Of a stretch of 35,884 nt of DNA, positions 24,164-31,926 are shown piece by piece. A program made the position numbers and the translations under genes. Position 1 is the first letter of the stretch; the number at the start of each line of letters is the position of its first letter. The stretch covers positions 1-35,884 of the forward strand of contig DUEW01000143.1 in the NCBI GenBank assembly GCA_011174845.1. The letters run 5' to 3'. Origin of the DNA: Anaerolineae bacterium. GTDB taxonomy: Bacteria; Chloroflexota; Anaerolineae; Anaerolineales; E44-bin32. The notes under the pieces are model-generated. The model was not told the DNA's origin and made no database searches. It worked only from the letters and a program-made list of their open reading frames with translations.

Positions 24164-24232
24164 AACACCTCCTGGTTGGGAGGTGTTCCACGCTCACTGA
24201 ATAGGTAGGTGTCGTGTCTCACCCTTGCAACC
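24164..24232 (-). promoter_or_regulatory. livK leader attenuator, homologous to the proC leader
   Basis: On the minus strand, AACACCTCC (24187-24179) pairs perfectly with GGAGGTGTT (24172-24164) around CAACCA, followed by TATCATTTT. GGTTG (24232-24228) can pair with CAACC (24178-24174) to form an alternative structure. The order GG-TTG, AAGGGTG, CGACAC, GTGAGCG, hairpin matches the proC leader. The antiterminator pair differs at one position on both sides (T-A here, C-G at proC), a compensatory change. The terminator is weaker than at proC because the T-run is interrupted. Confidence 0.6.
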
Positions 24233-24255
24233 GGAGTGGGCTGCTATGGCCTTTG

Positions 24256-24264
24256 AATATACCA
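24256..24264 (-). promoter_or_regulatory. extended -10 promoter of the liv operon
   Basis: The minus strand reads TGGTATATT, a TGn-extended -10 box. Transcription would start about 15-20 bases before the conserved leader element, giving a compact leader with the hairpin near +65 to +90. Confidence 0.45.
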
Positions 24265-24474
24265 GTAACACCGATACAAAGTTGAGACAGGTGTGCAACT
24301 AGATTTGATCATATTTTTTTTCTATCAAATGCACAGGAGTTTAGCTAATAATTTATCATAGCTTTTAAGGTTGTCAATAGAACAGGGACGATCAGCATTA
24401 TTGAATCTACCTTACCTATCTGTTTCATACTCGTTCGAAGCACGAATCGGGAACGACACGAGGATGATCTTCCA
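24265..24474. other. AT-rich spacer upstream of the liv promoter
   Basis: No gene is seen. An imperfect hairpin with a T-run (about 24303-24330, TTTGAT...ATCAAA around ATTTTTTTTC) may end transcription of the cyclic-nucleotide-binding gene or simply be AT-rich sequence. Confidence 0.35.
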
Positions 24475-25005
24475 CTAGTCTTCTTGATCCGTTGCACTCC
24501 CAGTGGAGGAACCCTCCTCTCGACTAGAATATAGCAATTTTTCTCGAATCATGAGACCAGAGCCGCGAATTTTAAGCGCCAGATCGGCTGCTAAGTTATA
24601 CATTAATCGGTAACCCAACACCGGATCTTCATCGCAGATTTGGATCAAATCTTTACGAGGAATGATGATTAAGCGAGTCTCTGAACTTGCACTACGAGCA
24701 CTCGCGGAGCGTAATCCGCGATCGACAAGGGCCATTTCGCCAAAGGATTGCCCTCTGCGAAGGATGGCGATCGTAGTGGGGCGGCTGGGAGCGTCCAGAC
24801 GGTCGCTCACTAATGCAGGGTCAACCAGGATTTCCACTTGACCACGAGCGATGATATAGAGTTCATCGCTGGAAGATTTTTCTTCAAATACCAACTCACT
24901 TACGTTGTAGCGTTTCTCCTCACAAATCGAAGCGACTCGCTCGATCTGCTCAGGAGTGAGATCCTGGAAGATATCAGCCTGTCTTAGCATGCCCGCGTGG
25001 CTCAT
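24475..25005 (-). CDS. stand-alone cyclic nucleotide-binding domain protein
   Basis: This 176-residue protein is essentially one cyclic-nucleotide-binding fold (the CRP/PKA-regulatory type). It has LVFEEKSSSDELYIIARGQVEIL for the first strands and the phosphate-binding cassette FGEMALVDRGLRSASARSAS, with the conserved Glu and Arg. There is no helix-turn-helix, so it is not a CRP-type transcription factor. After the domain comes an alpha-helical segment and a Ser/Glu-rich tail. The ATG at 25005 has GGGAG nine bases upstream; a GTG start at 25080 lacks any such site. No partner is adjacent. It may bind cAMP or another nucleotide. Confidence 0.85.
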   Translation of the reverse strand: MSHAGMLRQADIFQDLTPEQIERVASICEEKRYNVSELVFEEKSSSDELYIIARGQVEILVDPALVSDRLDAPSRPTTIAILRRGQSFGEMALVDRGLRSASARSASSETRLIIIPRKDLIQICDEDPVLGYRLMYNLAADLALKIRGSGLMIREKLLYSSREEGSSTGSATDQED

Positions 25006-25855
25006 GTTTGATTGCTCCCGTTGATGGTTCTGCCAGTCTAGCACAAGATTTTCAGAAATGTGAAATGAAATTTTGGTCACGTCTTAATCTGATATGAAAT
25101 CTAGTGAAGCAGCGTCCCTTGAACACTTTTCAGTCTGCCTCGAGACCTATCCTGCTTGCCGCAAGCTTGACGAGGGGCTCAGGATGAAATAGGGAGAGTG
25201 TCATTCTGAGCGCCGTAAGGTGCGAAGAATCCATGTGATTTGACGGCTTCAAGGGCTTCATCATAGGGATCCTTCGCTTCGCTCAGGATGACATTCCAAG
25301 ACAAATGTCATTCTGAGCCGGAGCAAAGCGAAGGCGAAGAATCCCTGCGATTCGACGACTTCAAGAGCCTCGTTATAGGGATCCTTCGCGGAGCCGAAGG
25401 TCCCGAGCCAAGCCGAGGGGCTCAGGATGATATGTTTATGTGAAGTCCTTTCTTCAATTAATGTCATTCTGAGGCGCAACGCGCCGAAGAATCTCGTTGT
25501 TGGGATAGCGGATGAAGTGAATTCAGAAAACGATATCCTCACCCTTCGGGTACGAAATCGTCGCTTCACTCAGGATGACATTAATGGGGTTGATGGCCTG
25601 AATATCCTCTCGGCTTGGCTCGGGCCACGTCCTGAGTCCTGTCCTGCTGTCCTGAGCGCTAGCCTGCACCTTATCCTGAGCTTGTCGAAGGGTTCAGTAT
25701 CCACAATAGGTTAACCTTATTACTTCCATGAGATATATATGTAACCAATGTTCTTGACGCCTCTACCTTGCGGAGCTAGGATTCTGTAGTTCATGTTAAT
25801 CTATGCCGGATATCTCTCGATTAGAGATCTTCCCTGAGAGATTGGATAAGAAGGA
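25006..25855. repeat. cluster of inverted-repeat modules
   Basis: No gene is supported in these roughly 850 bases. Three modules begin with GTCATTCTGAG and end with CTCAGGATGA(C): 25200-25292, 25307-25432 and 25463-25579. The first two also share their interior (GAAGAATCC, GATT, GACG, CTTCAAG, ATAGGGATCCTTCGC) and look like a tandem duplication. Other fragments lie near 25140-25195 and 25660-25700 (CCTTATCCTGAGCTTGTCGA). Short frames across 25261-25714 are composed of this repeat. Confidence 0.7.
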
Positions 25856-26233
25856 ATGAAGCGACATCATATCGGGGCATGGGGTGAGGACATAGCTTCC
25901 CAGTACCTTGAAGCCAAGGGCTACCAGATTCGCGCTCGGAACTGGCGGACACAAGAAGGGGAGTTGGATCTGGTGGCTCAGGATGGAGAGACGATCGTCT
26001 TTGTTGAAGTCAAGACGCGCACAAGCAAGGATTTCGGTTGGCCTGAAGAAAGTGTTACGCCCGTGAAGCGGCATCGTCTCCAGCGGGCAGCCTTGGCTTA
26101 CCTCTTAGACCAGGACCTATCAGATATCTTCTGGCGTATTGATGTCGTGGCCATCGACCGTACCAGCTCCGGCACTGTTGAGAGGTTGGAGCACTATATC
26201 GATGCCGTGGATGGAGAATGGGACGCACCGTGA
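25856..26233 (+). CDS. yraN: YraN/UPF0102 family endonuclease-like protein
   Basis: This 125-residue protein belongs to the YraN (UPF0102) family, which has a restriction-endonuclease-like fold and a poorly defined role in DNA handling. Its signature is complete: GAWGEDIASQYLEAKGY near the N-terminus, RNWRTQEGELDLVAQDGETI and FVEVKTR. Together these supply the Glu/Asp/Glu-X-Lys active-site pattern. miaA starts before its stop codon, so they are cotranscribed. Confidence 0.94.
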   Translation: MKRHHIGAWGEDIASQYLEAKGYQIRARNWRTQEGELDLVAQDGETIVFVEVKTRTSKDFGWPEESVTPVKRHRLQRAALAYLLDQDLSDIFWRIDVVAIDRTSSGTVERLEHYIDAVDGEWDAP

Positions 26234-27174
26234 CGCAGGAAAACCCTCTCGTAGCCATCGTTGGCCCTACCGCCGTCGGTAAGACTGAGATCTCTATTTG
26301 TTTAGCTGAGAGGCTAGGCGGAGAGATCGTTTCTGCTGATTCAAGATTGATCTACTGTGGTATGGATATCGGAACCGCGAAGCCATCAAGAGAGAGTCGC
26401 TCTCGTATTCCACATCACTTGATCGATGTGACAAATCCTGATCAACCTTGGAGCTTGGCAATTTACCGTCGTGAGGCGCTTAAAGCGATCGACACGGTTC
26501 ATCAACGTGGGCGACTTGCCATGCTTGTCGGTGGAACGGGACAATATGTGACTGCAATCTTGGAGGGATGGGTCCCGCCCCCAAAATCGGGTGATCCGTC
26601 TCTGAGACAAAAGCTGGAATCCTTCGCCGATGTTCACGGTCCAGAAGCTCTGCATAATCAATTGGTGGATATCGATCCAATAAGCGCGGCCAGGATCGAC
26701 TACCGAAACGTCCGTCGTGTAGTTCGCGCGCTTGAGATCTACCACACCACTGGCCTTCCGTTCAGTCAGCAGCGGACAAATCAGCCTCCACCTTATCGAG
26801 TGCTGCGTATAGGTCTTACTTTGCCGCGACCGGAGCTTTTTGCTCGGATCGACGCTCGGATCGATGAGATGTTGGACTCGGGGTTGCTCGCTGAGGTGGA
26901 AGATCTGCTTGAACGGGGTTATGATCCAGACTTGCCGGCGATGACCGCCATCGGTTATCGTCAGATCACGGATCATTTAAGAGGATCGATCAGCTTAGAA
27001 GAAGCAGTGCGTCAGATGCGTCGAACCACGCGACAATTTGTGCGTCGTCAATCGAATTGGTTCAAGGAGGATGACCCTCGGATTCATTGGTTTGAAGTTC
27101 AAGATGATGTTGTCGAAAAAGTAGAGAGTTTGATTAGAACTTGGCTTAGAGGGAATTGTTTTACCTCTGAATGA
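26218..27174 (+). CDS. miaA: tRNA dimethylallyltransferase MiaA
   Basis: MiaA transfers a dimethylallyl group to A37 of tRNAs that read UNN codons. The 318-residue protein has the P-loop GPTAVGKT (16-23), then DSRLIYCGMDIGTAKP (usually DSRQVYRGMDIGTAKP) at 41-56. It continues with HHLID, GGTGQYVTAILEGW, RRVVRALEIY and TAIGYRQ, and ends with the RRTTRQFVRRQSNWF helix. All major motifs are present, with two substitutions in the second. The ATG at 26218 overlaps yraN by 16 bases; GTG 26230 is an alternative giving a four-base overlap. Confidence 0.96.
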   Translation: MGRTVTQENPLVAIVGPTAVGKTEISICLAERLGGEIVSADSRLIYCGMDIGTAKPSRESRSRIPHHLIDVTNPDQPWSLAIYRREALKAIDTVHQRGRLAMLVGGTGQYVTAILEGWVPPPKSGDPSLRQKLESFADVHGPEALHNQLVDIDPISAARIDYRNVRRVVRALEIYHTTGLPFSQQRTNQPPPYRVLRIGLTLPRPELFARIDARIDEMLDSGLLAEVEDLLERGYDPDLPAMTAIGYRQITDHLRGSISLEEAVRQMRRTTRQFVRRQSNWFKEDDPRIHWFEVQDDVVEKVESLIRTWLRGNCFTSE

Positions 27175-27618
27175 ACAGTTGACCATTTTCTTCCCTACCA
27201 CCACTACTCCAGCAACATACAATGTCCAATATTAACCCTCTCCCCCTTGGGGAGTGGGCGAGTGTAAGCGGTATTTTTCTATGTTCCACCCTCACCTATG
27301 CCCTCTCTCTGAATGGGAGAGGATGTGGATAGCTTCCTGTCCGTGTAGAGTTCGGGGAGAGATAAGCGTTTTGTGACAAGGTGGGATAAATACAAGGTCG
27401 TCAGACAAAGACCCTGGTTATGAAGATCGCGTCTATATGTACAACACAGATGCAGGGGCAATTCGGAGTTGAATCTATTGGAAGATAATGACTTTAGGTA
27501 TGAAGATATCATCGTACATAATGTAAGGCACGAGTGTAGGGGCAATTCATGAATTGCCCCTACACTGAAATGAGAAATACTAGAATTAGCTTATTTAACG
27601 AATCGTATACCGGAACTT
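27175..27618. repeat. repeat-bearing spacer after miaA
   Basis: No gene is supported. A CCCTCTCCCCCTTGGGGAG-type stretch near 27238 and a CCCTCTCTCTGAATGGGAGAG stretch near 27302 are fragments of short palindromic repeats. The perfect palindrome at 27533-27566 is annotated separately, and a partial copy of its GCAGGGGCAATTC arm lies near 27453. The frame on the minus strand at 27279-27545 runs through these repeats. Confidence 0.5.
27533..27566. repeat. perfect 34-base palindrome
   Basis: Seventeen bases (AGTGTAGGGGCAATTCA) are followed directly by their exact reverse complement. It can form a long hairpin on either strand downstream of both miaA and dppC. It may act as a bidirectional transcript end, but it looks like a dispersed palindromic repeat. 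Confidence 0.8.
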
Positions 27619-28416
27619 CTAATACCCCTCTTCCCTCTGTGACAGCCATGCGCCGAGACGATGAATTGCGAGGATGGTTAGGCTGATCGCGCATCCTGGC
27701 CACAAGGCCAACCATGGGGCATCGATCAAATGTGCTCGACCGGCGTTAAGCATGACACCCCATTCTGGGATGGAGGGATCACCAGCTAGACCGAGAAATG
27801 TCAAAGTGGTTGTACCCATGAAAGCCCAGGCATAGTGTGTCGTCGCCAGTGAGAGTAATTGGTTCTTCGCGTTTGGTAATAGGTGATGGATAGCGATCCA
27901 GGTGCGATTAGCACCCAGGGCAACGGAAGCTGTAACATAATTTTGCTCTCGGATTTGGTGGAACATCGTTCGGGAAAGTCGTACGAAACCCGGTGCACCT
28001 CCAAAACCAACCGCGAGGATGACCGTCAAAAGCCTGGGCCCCATCGCGGCGACGAGCAGCATCGCTAGGAGCAATCCAGGGATGGCGAGCAGTGAATTTG
28101 AAAGCCACACGATCACTCGATCGAACCATCCTCCCAGGGAAGAAGCAATCAGACCTGCGATCCCACCCACAACTACGGTGATGGCCATTGCAGCAAATGA
28201 TGAGCCTGGGCTCAGTCGACCTCCATACACGATCCTCGTCCAAACGTCTCGCCCGAGAGCGTCGGTTCCCAACGGGGGGTGCTGAGAAGGAGATAAAAGG
28301 GGTTCAGCTACAGGGTGGAGAGGGTTAACCTGCGAAATCATCGGTGCAGCGATGCTCACACCAAGCACAATGAGCAACCAACCCACGGATAGGAGGAGGG
28401 GTAAGTGATGCCTCAT
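27619..28416 (-). CDS. ABC transporter permease, DppC type
   Basis: This is the second permease of a peptide/nickel/oligosaccharide-type ABC importer, 265 residues with about six membrane segments. LLSPSQHPPLGTDALGRDVW is the DppC N-terminal signature, followed by the coupling sequence LSRTMFHQIREQNYVTASVALGAN near the middle. The true start is the ATG at 28416, which overlaps the dppB stop by four bases. The upstream 87 residues of the same frame lie inside dppB and are unrelated. It is last in its operon, and no ATPase gene follows. Confidence 0.92.
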   Translation of the reverse strand: MRHHLPLLLSVGWLLIVLGVSIAAPMISQVNPLHPVAEPLLSPSQHPPLGTDALGRDVWTRIVYGGRLSPGSSFAAMAITVVVGGIAGLIASSLGGWFDRVIVWLSNSLLAIPGLLLAMLLVAAMGPRLLTVILAVGFGGAPGFVRLSRTMFHQIREQNYVTASVALGANRTWIAIHHLLPNAKNQLLSLATTHYAWAFMGTTTLTFLGLAGDPSIPEWGVMLNAGRAHLIDAPWLALWPGCAISLTILAIHRLGAWLSQREEGY

Positions 28417-29372
28417 GTCACCCTCCGCAGCCGAGGGTCTATCGTAAAAGCAAGGATATCGGCGAGCATGTGGCTGATGGTGTAAAAAACCGCTGCCAGT
28501 ACGACCAATCCTTGTGCAATTGGATAATCCCCCTGGAGGATGGAAGTCACCAAGAGACGACCAAGACCCGGCCTCGAGAAAACCGTTTCCGTTACCACCG
28601 TTCCTGCGAATAGGAACGCCGCCTCCAATGCCGTCAAGGAAACCACGGGGGGCAATGCCGGTCGAAGTGCGTGCCAAAGGAGACGGAAACCGTGCTCTAT
28701 CCCTCTAGCTCGAGCGGCTAAGATGTAAGGGCCCTTCATGGTTTCTTTCAACCCGGCCTGAACGACGCGCGCGATCGCTCCAGCTGAAGCAAAACCGAGG
28801 AGTAATGCGGGCAGAAAAAGACGTCTGATCTTGACAACACTAAGTAGTGGTATCACTACTAACAGTTGTCGATATAGGATCAACCCTAGGATACCCGTAA
28901 ACGCCACCGGCAAAGCCGTGGCAAGTCCCGCCAAGCTAGCCGCGAACTGTCCGAGTGGTGTCTCTTCTTTCCAAGCTGAAATCACGCCAAGCGTTAGCCC
29001 GAATAGGAGGGCGAAACCGAGACCAGCGAAAGCAAGTTGAGCTGTCGCTGGAAGTTGCTCCACGATTACAGTGCTAACAGGTCGACCTGTGAAGAGGGAT
29101 GTTCCGAGATCCCCGCGGAAGAACCCGGCGAGAAAGTTGAGATACTGAACGAATAGTGGAGCATCTAAGCCTAAAGATCTTCGGAGATTCTCTACCTGAT
29201 CGGGAGAGGCAAGCCCTTGAGAGAGGAGACTGGCGATCGGATCCCCAGCGATCAATCGTAAGGCAAAGAATGTCAAGCTGACCGCGGTCCACGCGGTGAG
29301 CACACCTTCTATGAAACGGCGGCCAACAGTGGTTAGGGCGCCAATTGAAGATCGATCAGAATGGGATACCAT
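28413..29372 (-). CDS. ABC transporter permease, DppB type
   Basis: This is the first permease of the same transporter, 319 residues. It has the DppB features FFALRLIAGDPIASLLSQG, SLGLDAPLFVQYLNFLAGFFRGDLGTSL and VQAGLKETMKGPYILAARARG as coupling loop. GTVVTETVFSRPGLGRLLV near the end is characteristic. Its ATG overlaps the end of the solute-binding gene by 40 bases and has AAGG directly adjacent rather than at normal spacing, so it is probably translated by coupling. No later in-frame ATG, GTG or TTG keeps the N-terminal helix. Confidence 0.92.
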   Translation of the reverse strand: MVSHSDRSSIGALTTVGRRFIEGVLTAWTAVSLTFFALRLIAGDPIASLLSQGLASPDQVENLRRSLGLDAPLFVQYLNFLAGFFRGDLGTSLFTGRPVSTVIVEQLPATAQLAFAGLGFALLFGLTLGVISAWKEETPLGQFAASLAGLATALPVAFTGILGLILYRQLLVVIPLLSVVKIRRLFLPALLLGFASAGAIARVVQAGLKETMKGPYILAARARGIEHGFRLLWHALRPALPPVVSLTALEAAFLFAGTVVTETVFSRPGLGRLLVTSILQGDYPIAQGLVVLAAVFYTISHMLADILAFTIDPRLRRVT

Positions 29373-30922
29373 CCTTGCGCAGTAAAATGTAACCCTTCCA
29401 CTCGATTGTTGACTGCAACGAGATTGACATAATTGCGGATGGGGAGAACGAGGGCTTCTTCTTGTACACGAGACGAAACTTGTTCATAGAGGTTTAACCG
29501 CGCGTCAAGATCAAGCGACTCTTGAGCTGCTTGGGTCAGCAACCGATCTATTTCTGGGTCTTCGAACTGAGACCAGTTGTAAAGGCCTGTGCTGGAGTAG
29601 AAAGATCGTAATAGATCGGGATCTGTGCCGAATAAGTTGATCCCGATCGCGTGATATTCGCCTTCTGCTTGGGCTTCTTTGAGTGGACCAAAGCCGGGTG
29701 CGATTTCTAATGTCACTCTAGCACCGATCGCTTCCCAATCCGCTCGGATCAATTGCGCCATCTCAGAATTGGATCCCCAGGGTGGCGCGACGATGTGAAG
29801 CTCGAGAGGAACGTCGTTTCTGCTTCGATGACCCTCTTCGTCGGTTATCCTCCATCCGACTTCATCCAACAATGTGCCAGCGGTTTCTGGATCATACGTT
29901 GGGAAGGATTCTTGAGGCTCGAGGTTAAAGGAGCTCGCCAAGAATGGACTATCAGCAACGGGAGAATACACACCGAAAATAGTCTTCACAGCTTGAGGTC
30001 GATTGATGGCATGGATTAGCGCTCGTCTTACCAGGGCAGCATCTGTTGGGGCCTTCTTGGTGTTAAAAAAGAACTGCATCGGTTGCCCCGGGATGGCTAT
30101 TGGGTAGAGATCGAAATCAGAGCTGACAGCAATTCGATCAGCATCGTGTGGGGGTATTTCACCTATGACGTCCACCTCACCACTCTCGAGGGCAATTGCA
30201 CGAGTGGCTGGATCTTCATAAAAGCGAAATACAATGGTATCGATTTTGGCTTTTGCATTTTGGTAAATCGATGGCGCCCATGCGTAATCCGGGTTACGGG
30301 TGAGGGTTATCTTATCGTTTGGAATGTATTCAACAAAACGATACGGTCCTGTACCGACCTGGTGGAATTGATACTCGGTAGGTCCCCAGGTCTCAAGAGC
30401 TACTGGGGAAGCCATTCCTAAGTACACATCGGAAAGGGAATCAAGTAAGGGTGCGAAAGGTTCACTCAGATATAGCGCCACAGTGTAGTCATCGATGATT
30501 TCTACTTCCTGGAGGGGTCCGAGCATAAATTGAGCTTTCTGGGAGTGATGATCTGGATTCATCACATATTCCAAGTTGGCTTGTACTGCTTGTGCATTGA
30601 ATATGGTACCGTCATGGAAGGTCACACCGCGGCGAAGAAAGAAGGTGTATGTTAATCCGTCGGGAGAGATTGACCAGGTCTCCGAAAGCCCGGGTACGAA
30701 CTCGCCTGAGGCTGGATCACGAAACACCAAGGTGTCATAAACAGATGCGAGCGGGATACCTAACTCTGAGGAGGCGTTGAGATGAGGGTCGATCCCGGTG
30801 GGGGAAAGGGTCAATCCATAGACTAAAGTGGAGGACTCCTTTGTACCGATAGAACAGGCTGTCGAGGTTGAGACGAAGAGAAATATGAGGATGATCAGCG
30901 GTATGAGTCGTCGGTGTTTCAT
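29333..30922 (-). CDS. family 5 solute-binding lipoprotein (peptide/oligosaccharide type)
   Basis: This 529-residue extracytoplasmic receptor belongs to the DppA/OppA/NikA family. A lipoprotein signal peptide (MKHRRLIPLIILIFLFVSTS) ends at lipidated Cys 23 in TAC. The mature sequence has the family signature GLSETWSISPDGLTYTFFLRRGVTFHDG and the GTGPYRFVEYIPNDKITLTRN block. YDPETAGTLLDEVGW is near the C-terminal lobe. The family binds peptides, nickel and several oligosaccharides. The ATG at 30922 overlaps the ROK stop by four bases, which makes sugar transport worth considering. Confidence 0.93.
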   Translation of the reverse strand: MKHRRLIPLIILIFLFVSTSTACSIGTKESSTLVYGLTLSPTGIDPHLNASSELGIPLASVYDTLVFRDPASGEFVPGLSETWSISPDGLTYTFFLRRGVTFHDGTIFNAQAVQANLEYVMNPDHHSQKAQFMLGPLQEVEIIDDYTVALYLSEPFAPLLDSLSDVYLGMASPVALETWGPTEYQFHQVGTGPYRFVEYIPNDKITLTRNPDYAWAPSIYQNAKAKIDTIVFRFYEDPATRAIALESGEVDVIGEIPPHDADRIAVSSDFDLYPIAIPGQPMQFFFNTKKAPTDAALVRRALIHAINRPQAVKTIFGVYSPVADSPFLASSFNLEPQESFPTYDPETAGTLLDEVGWRITDEEGHRSRNDVPLELHIVAPPWGSNSEMAQLIRADWEAIGARVTLEIAPGFGPLKEAQAEGEYHAIGINLFGTDPDLLRSFYSSTGLYNWSQFEDPEIDRLLTQAAQESLDLDARLNLYEQVSSRVQEEALVLPIRNYVNLVAVNNRVEGLHFTAQGWYPILIDLQLAP

Positions 30923-31866
30923 TCTTGACTAGCGAGGACCATAGCTCCGATAAGGCCAGCGTCATCGCCTAAGGCAGCCGGAGCGATTCGAAGGTTCATC
31001 ATATAGGCTGGGCTTATTAAATGGGCTTCAAACGCACGTTCGAGAGGCTCAAAGAGGAGTGATCCAAGTTGTGAAACACCACCACCGATCACAAAGACTT
31101 CCGGGTTAAACGCATGGGCTAAATCTGCCATATGGCGACCTATGTACTCAGCGGCTTGTTCAATGACTTCGCAAGCAAGTGGGTCACCAGCTTGTGCTGC
31201 CTCACCAACATCCACGGCGGTCATCTTTTCGTTCGATTCTAATCTCTCTTTGAGAACAGAAGGTTGTCCAGCTTCTATTCTGGCCGTCGCGCTTCTTGCG
31301 ATGGCGGGGCCGGAAGCGACTGCTTCTAAATGCCCAAGTTGCCCACAACTACAGATAGGGCCACCAGGCTCGACCGTCATATGACCAAGTTCGGCACCCA
31401 AACCCCAACTGCCAATTAGAAGCTTATTGTCAATAATAACACCACCACCGATCCCGGTGCTGATCGTGAGGTATATTAGATCGGACGTGCCCTGTCCAGC
31501 GCCGAAACGCCATTCACCGAGGGCAGCGAGGTTCGCATCATTACCTACCAACACCGGGCAAACAAATCTCACTTCAAGGATCGACCGAAGCGGGATCATT
31601 TCCCAACCGGGGAGGTTGACCGCCTTGAGCACCATACCATGTCTGGGATCTAATGGGCCTGGTGCACCGACACCAATACGTAAGTCCTTGCGATCTTCTG
31701 GTAATTGTGCTTCGATAGCTTGAGACAGACGCTCGATCACGGCGTCCGGACCTTCAGATGCGAGAGTTGGTGTTTTGCTTTGTGTAAGAGGTGGAGGTTC
31801 CGGGTTGGGGAAGTAGGCTACTCGGATATTGGTTCCTCCGAGGTCGACAGCGATAAATTGTGACAT
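30919..31866 (-). CDS. ROK-family sugar kinase (glucokinase-like)
   Basis: ROK proteins are sugar kinases or sugar-responsive repressors. This 315-residue member lacks a DNA-binding domain, so it is a kinase. The ATP site is DLGGTNIR (8-15), the catalytic Asp is D110 in VGNDAN, and STGIGGG (136-142) is intact. Zinc-site residues are H162 in ELGHM, C172 and C174, but the usual third Cys is His 179 (GQLGHLE instead of GCLE). This variant is known in the family and may still bind zinc. It is first in an operon whose other genes encode a family-5 importer. It likely phosphorylates glucose or a related sugar. Confidence 0.92.
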   Translation of the reverse strand: MSQFIAVDLGGTNIRVAYFPNPEPPPLTQSKTPTLASEGPDAVIERLSQAIEAQLPEDRKDLRIGVGAPGPLDPRHGMVLKAVNLPGWEMIPLRSILEVRFVCPVLVGNDANLAALGEWRFGAGQGTSDLIYLTISTGIGGGVIIDNKLLIGSWGLGAELGHMTVEPGGPICSCGQLGHLEAVASGPAIARSATARIEAGQPSVLKERLESNEKMTAVDVGEAAQAGDPLACEVIEQAAEYIGRHMADLAHAFNPEVFVIGGGVSQLGSLLFEPLERAFEAHLISPAYMMNLRIAPAALGDDAGLIGAMVLASQE

Positions 31867-31888
31867 GCGAGGAGTATATCATATAGGC

Positions 31889-31917
31889 TTGATGTTTGGC
31901 ATGGCTCAGCTTAGAAT
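31889..31917 (+). promoter_or_regulatory. mutS promoter, possibly for a leaderless mRNA
   Basis: TTGATG (31889-31894) is separated by 17 bases from TAGAAT (31912-31917), a good sigma-70 pair. The mutS ATG at 31927 lies only nine bases past the -10, and no ribosome-binding site is present. The transcript would have almost no leader. Confidence 0.55.
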
Positions 31918-31926
31918 GCATCTGTG

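Noticed and set aside
25200-25579. CRISPR-like array
   Set aside because: Units are unequal in length, internally inverted and lack uniform repeat-spacer structure; no cas genes are present.
28417-28677. 87-residue N-terminal extension of the DppC permease
   Set aside because: It lies within dppB in another frame and lacks family similarity; the ATG at 28416 fits the operon overlap.
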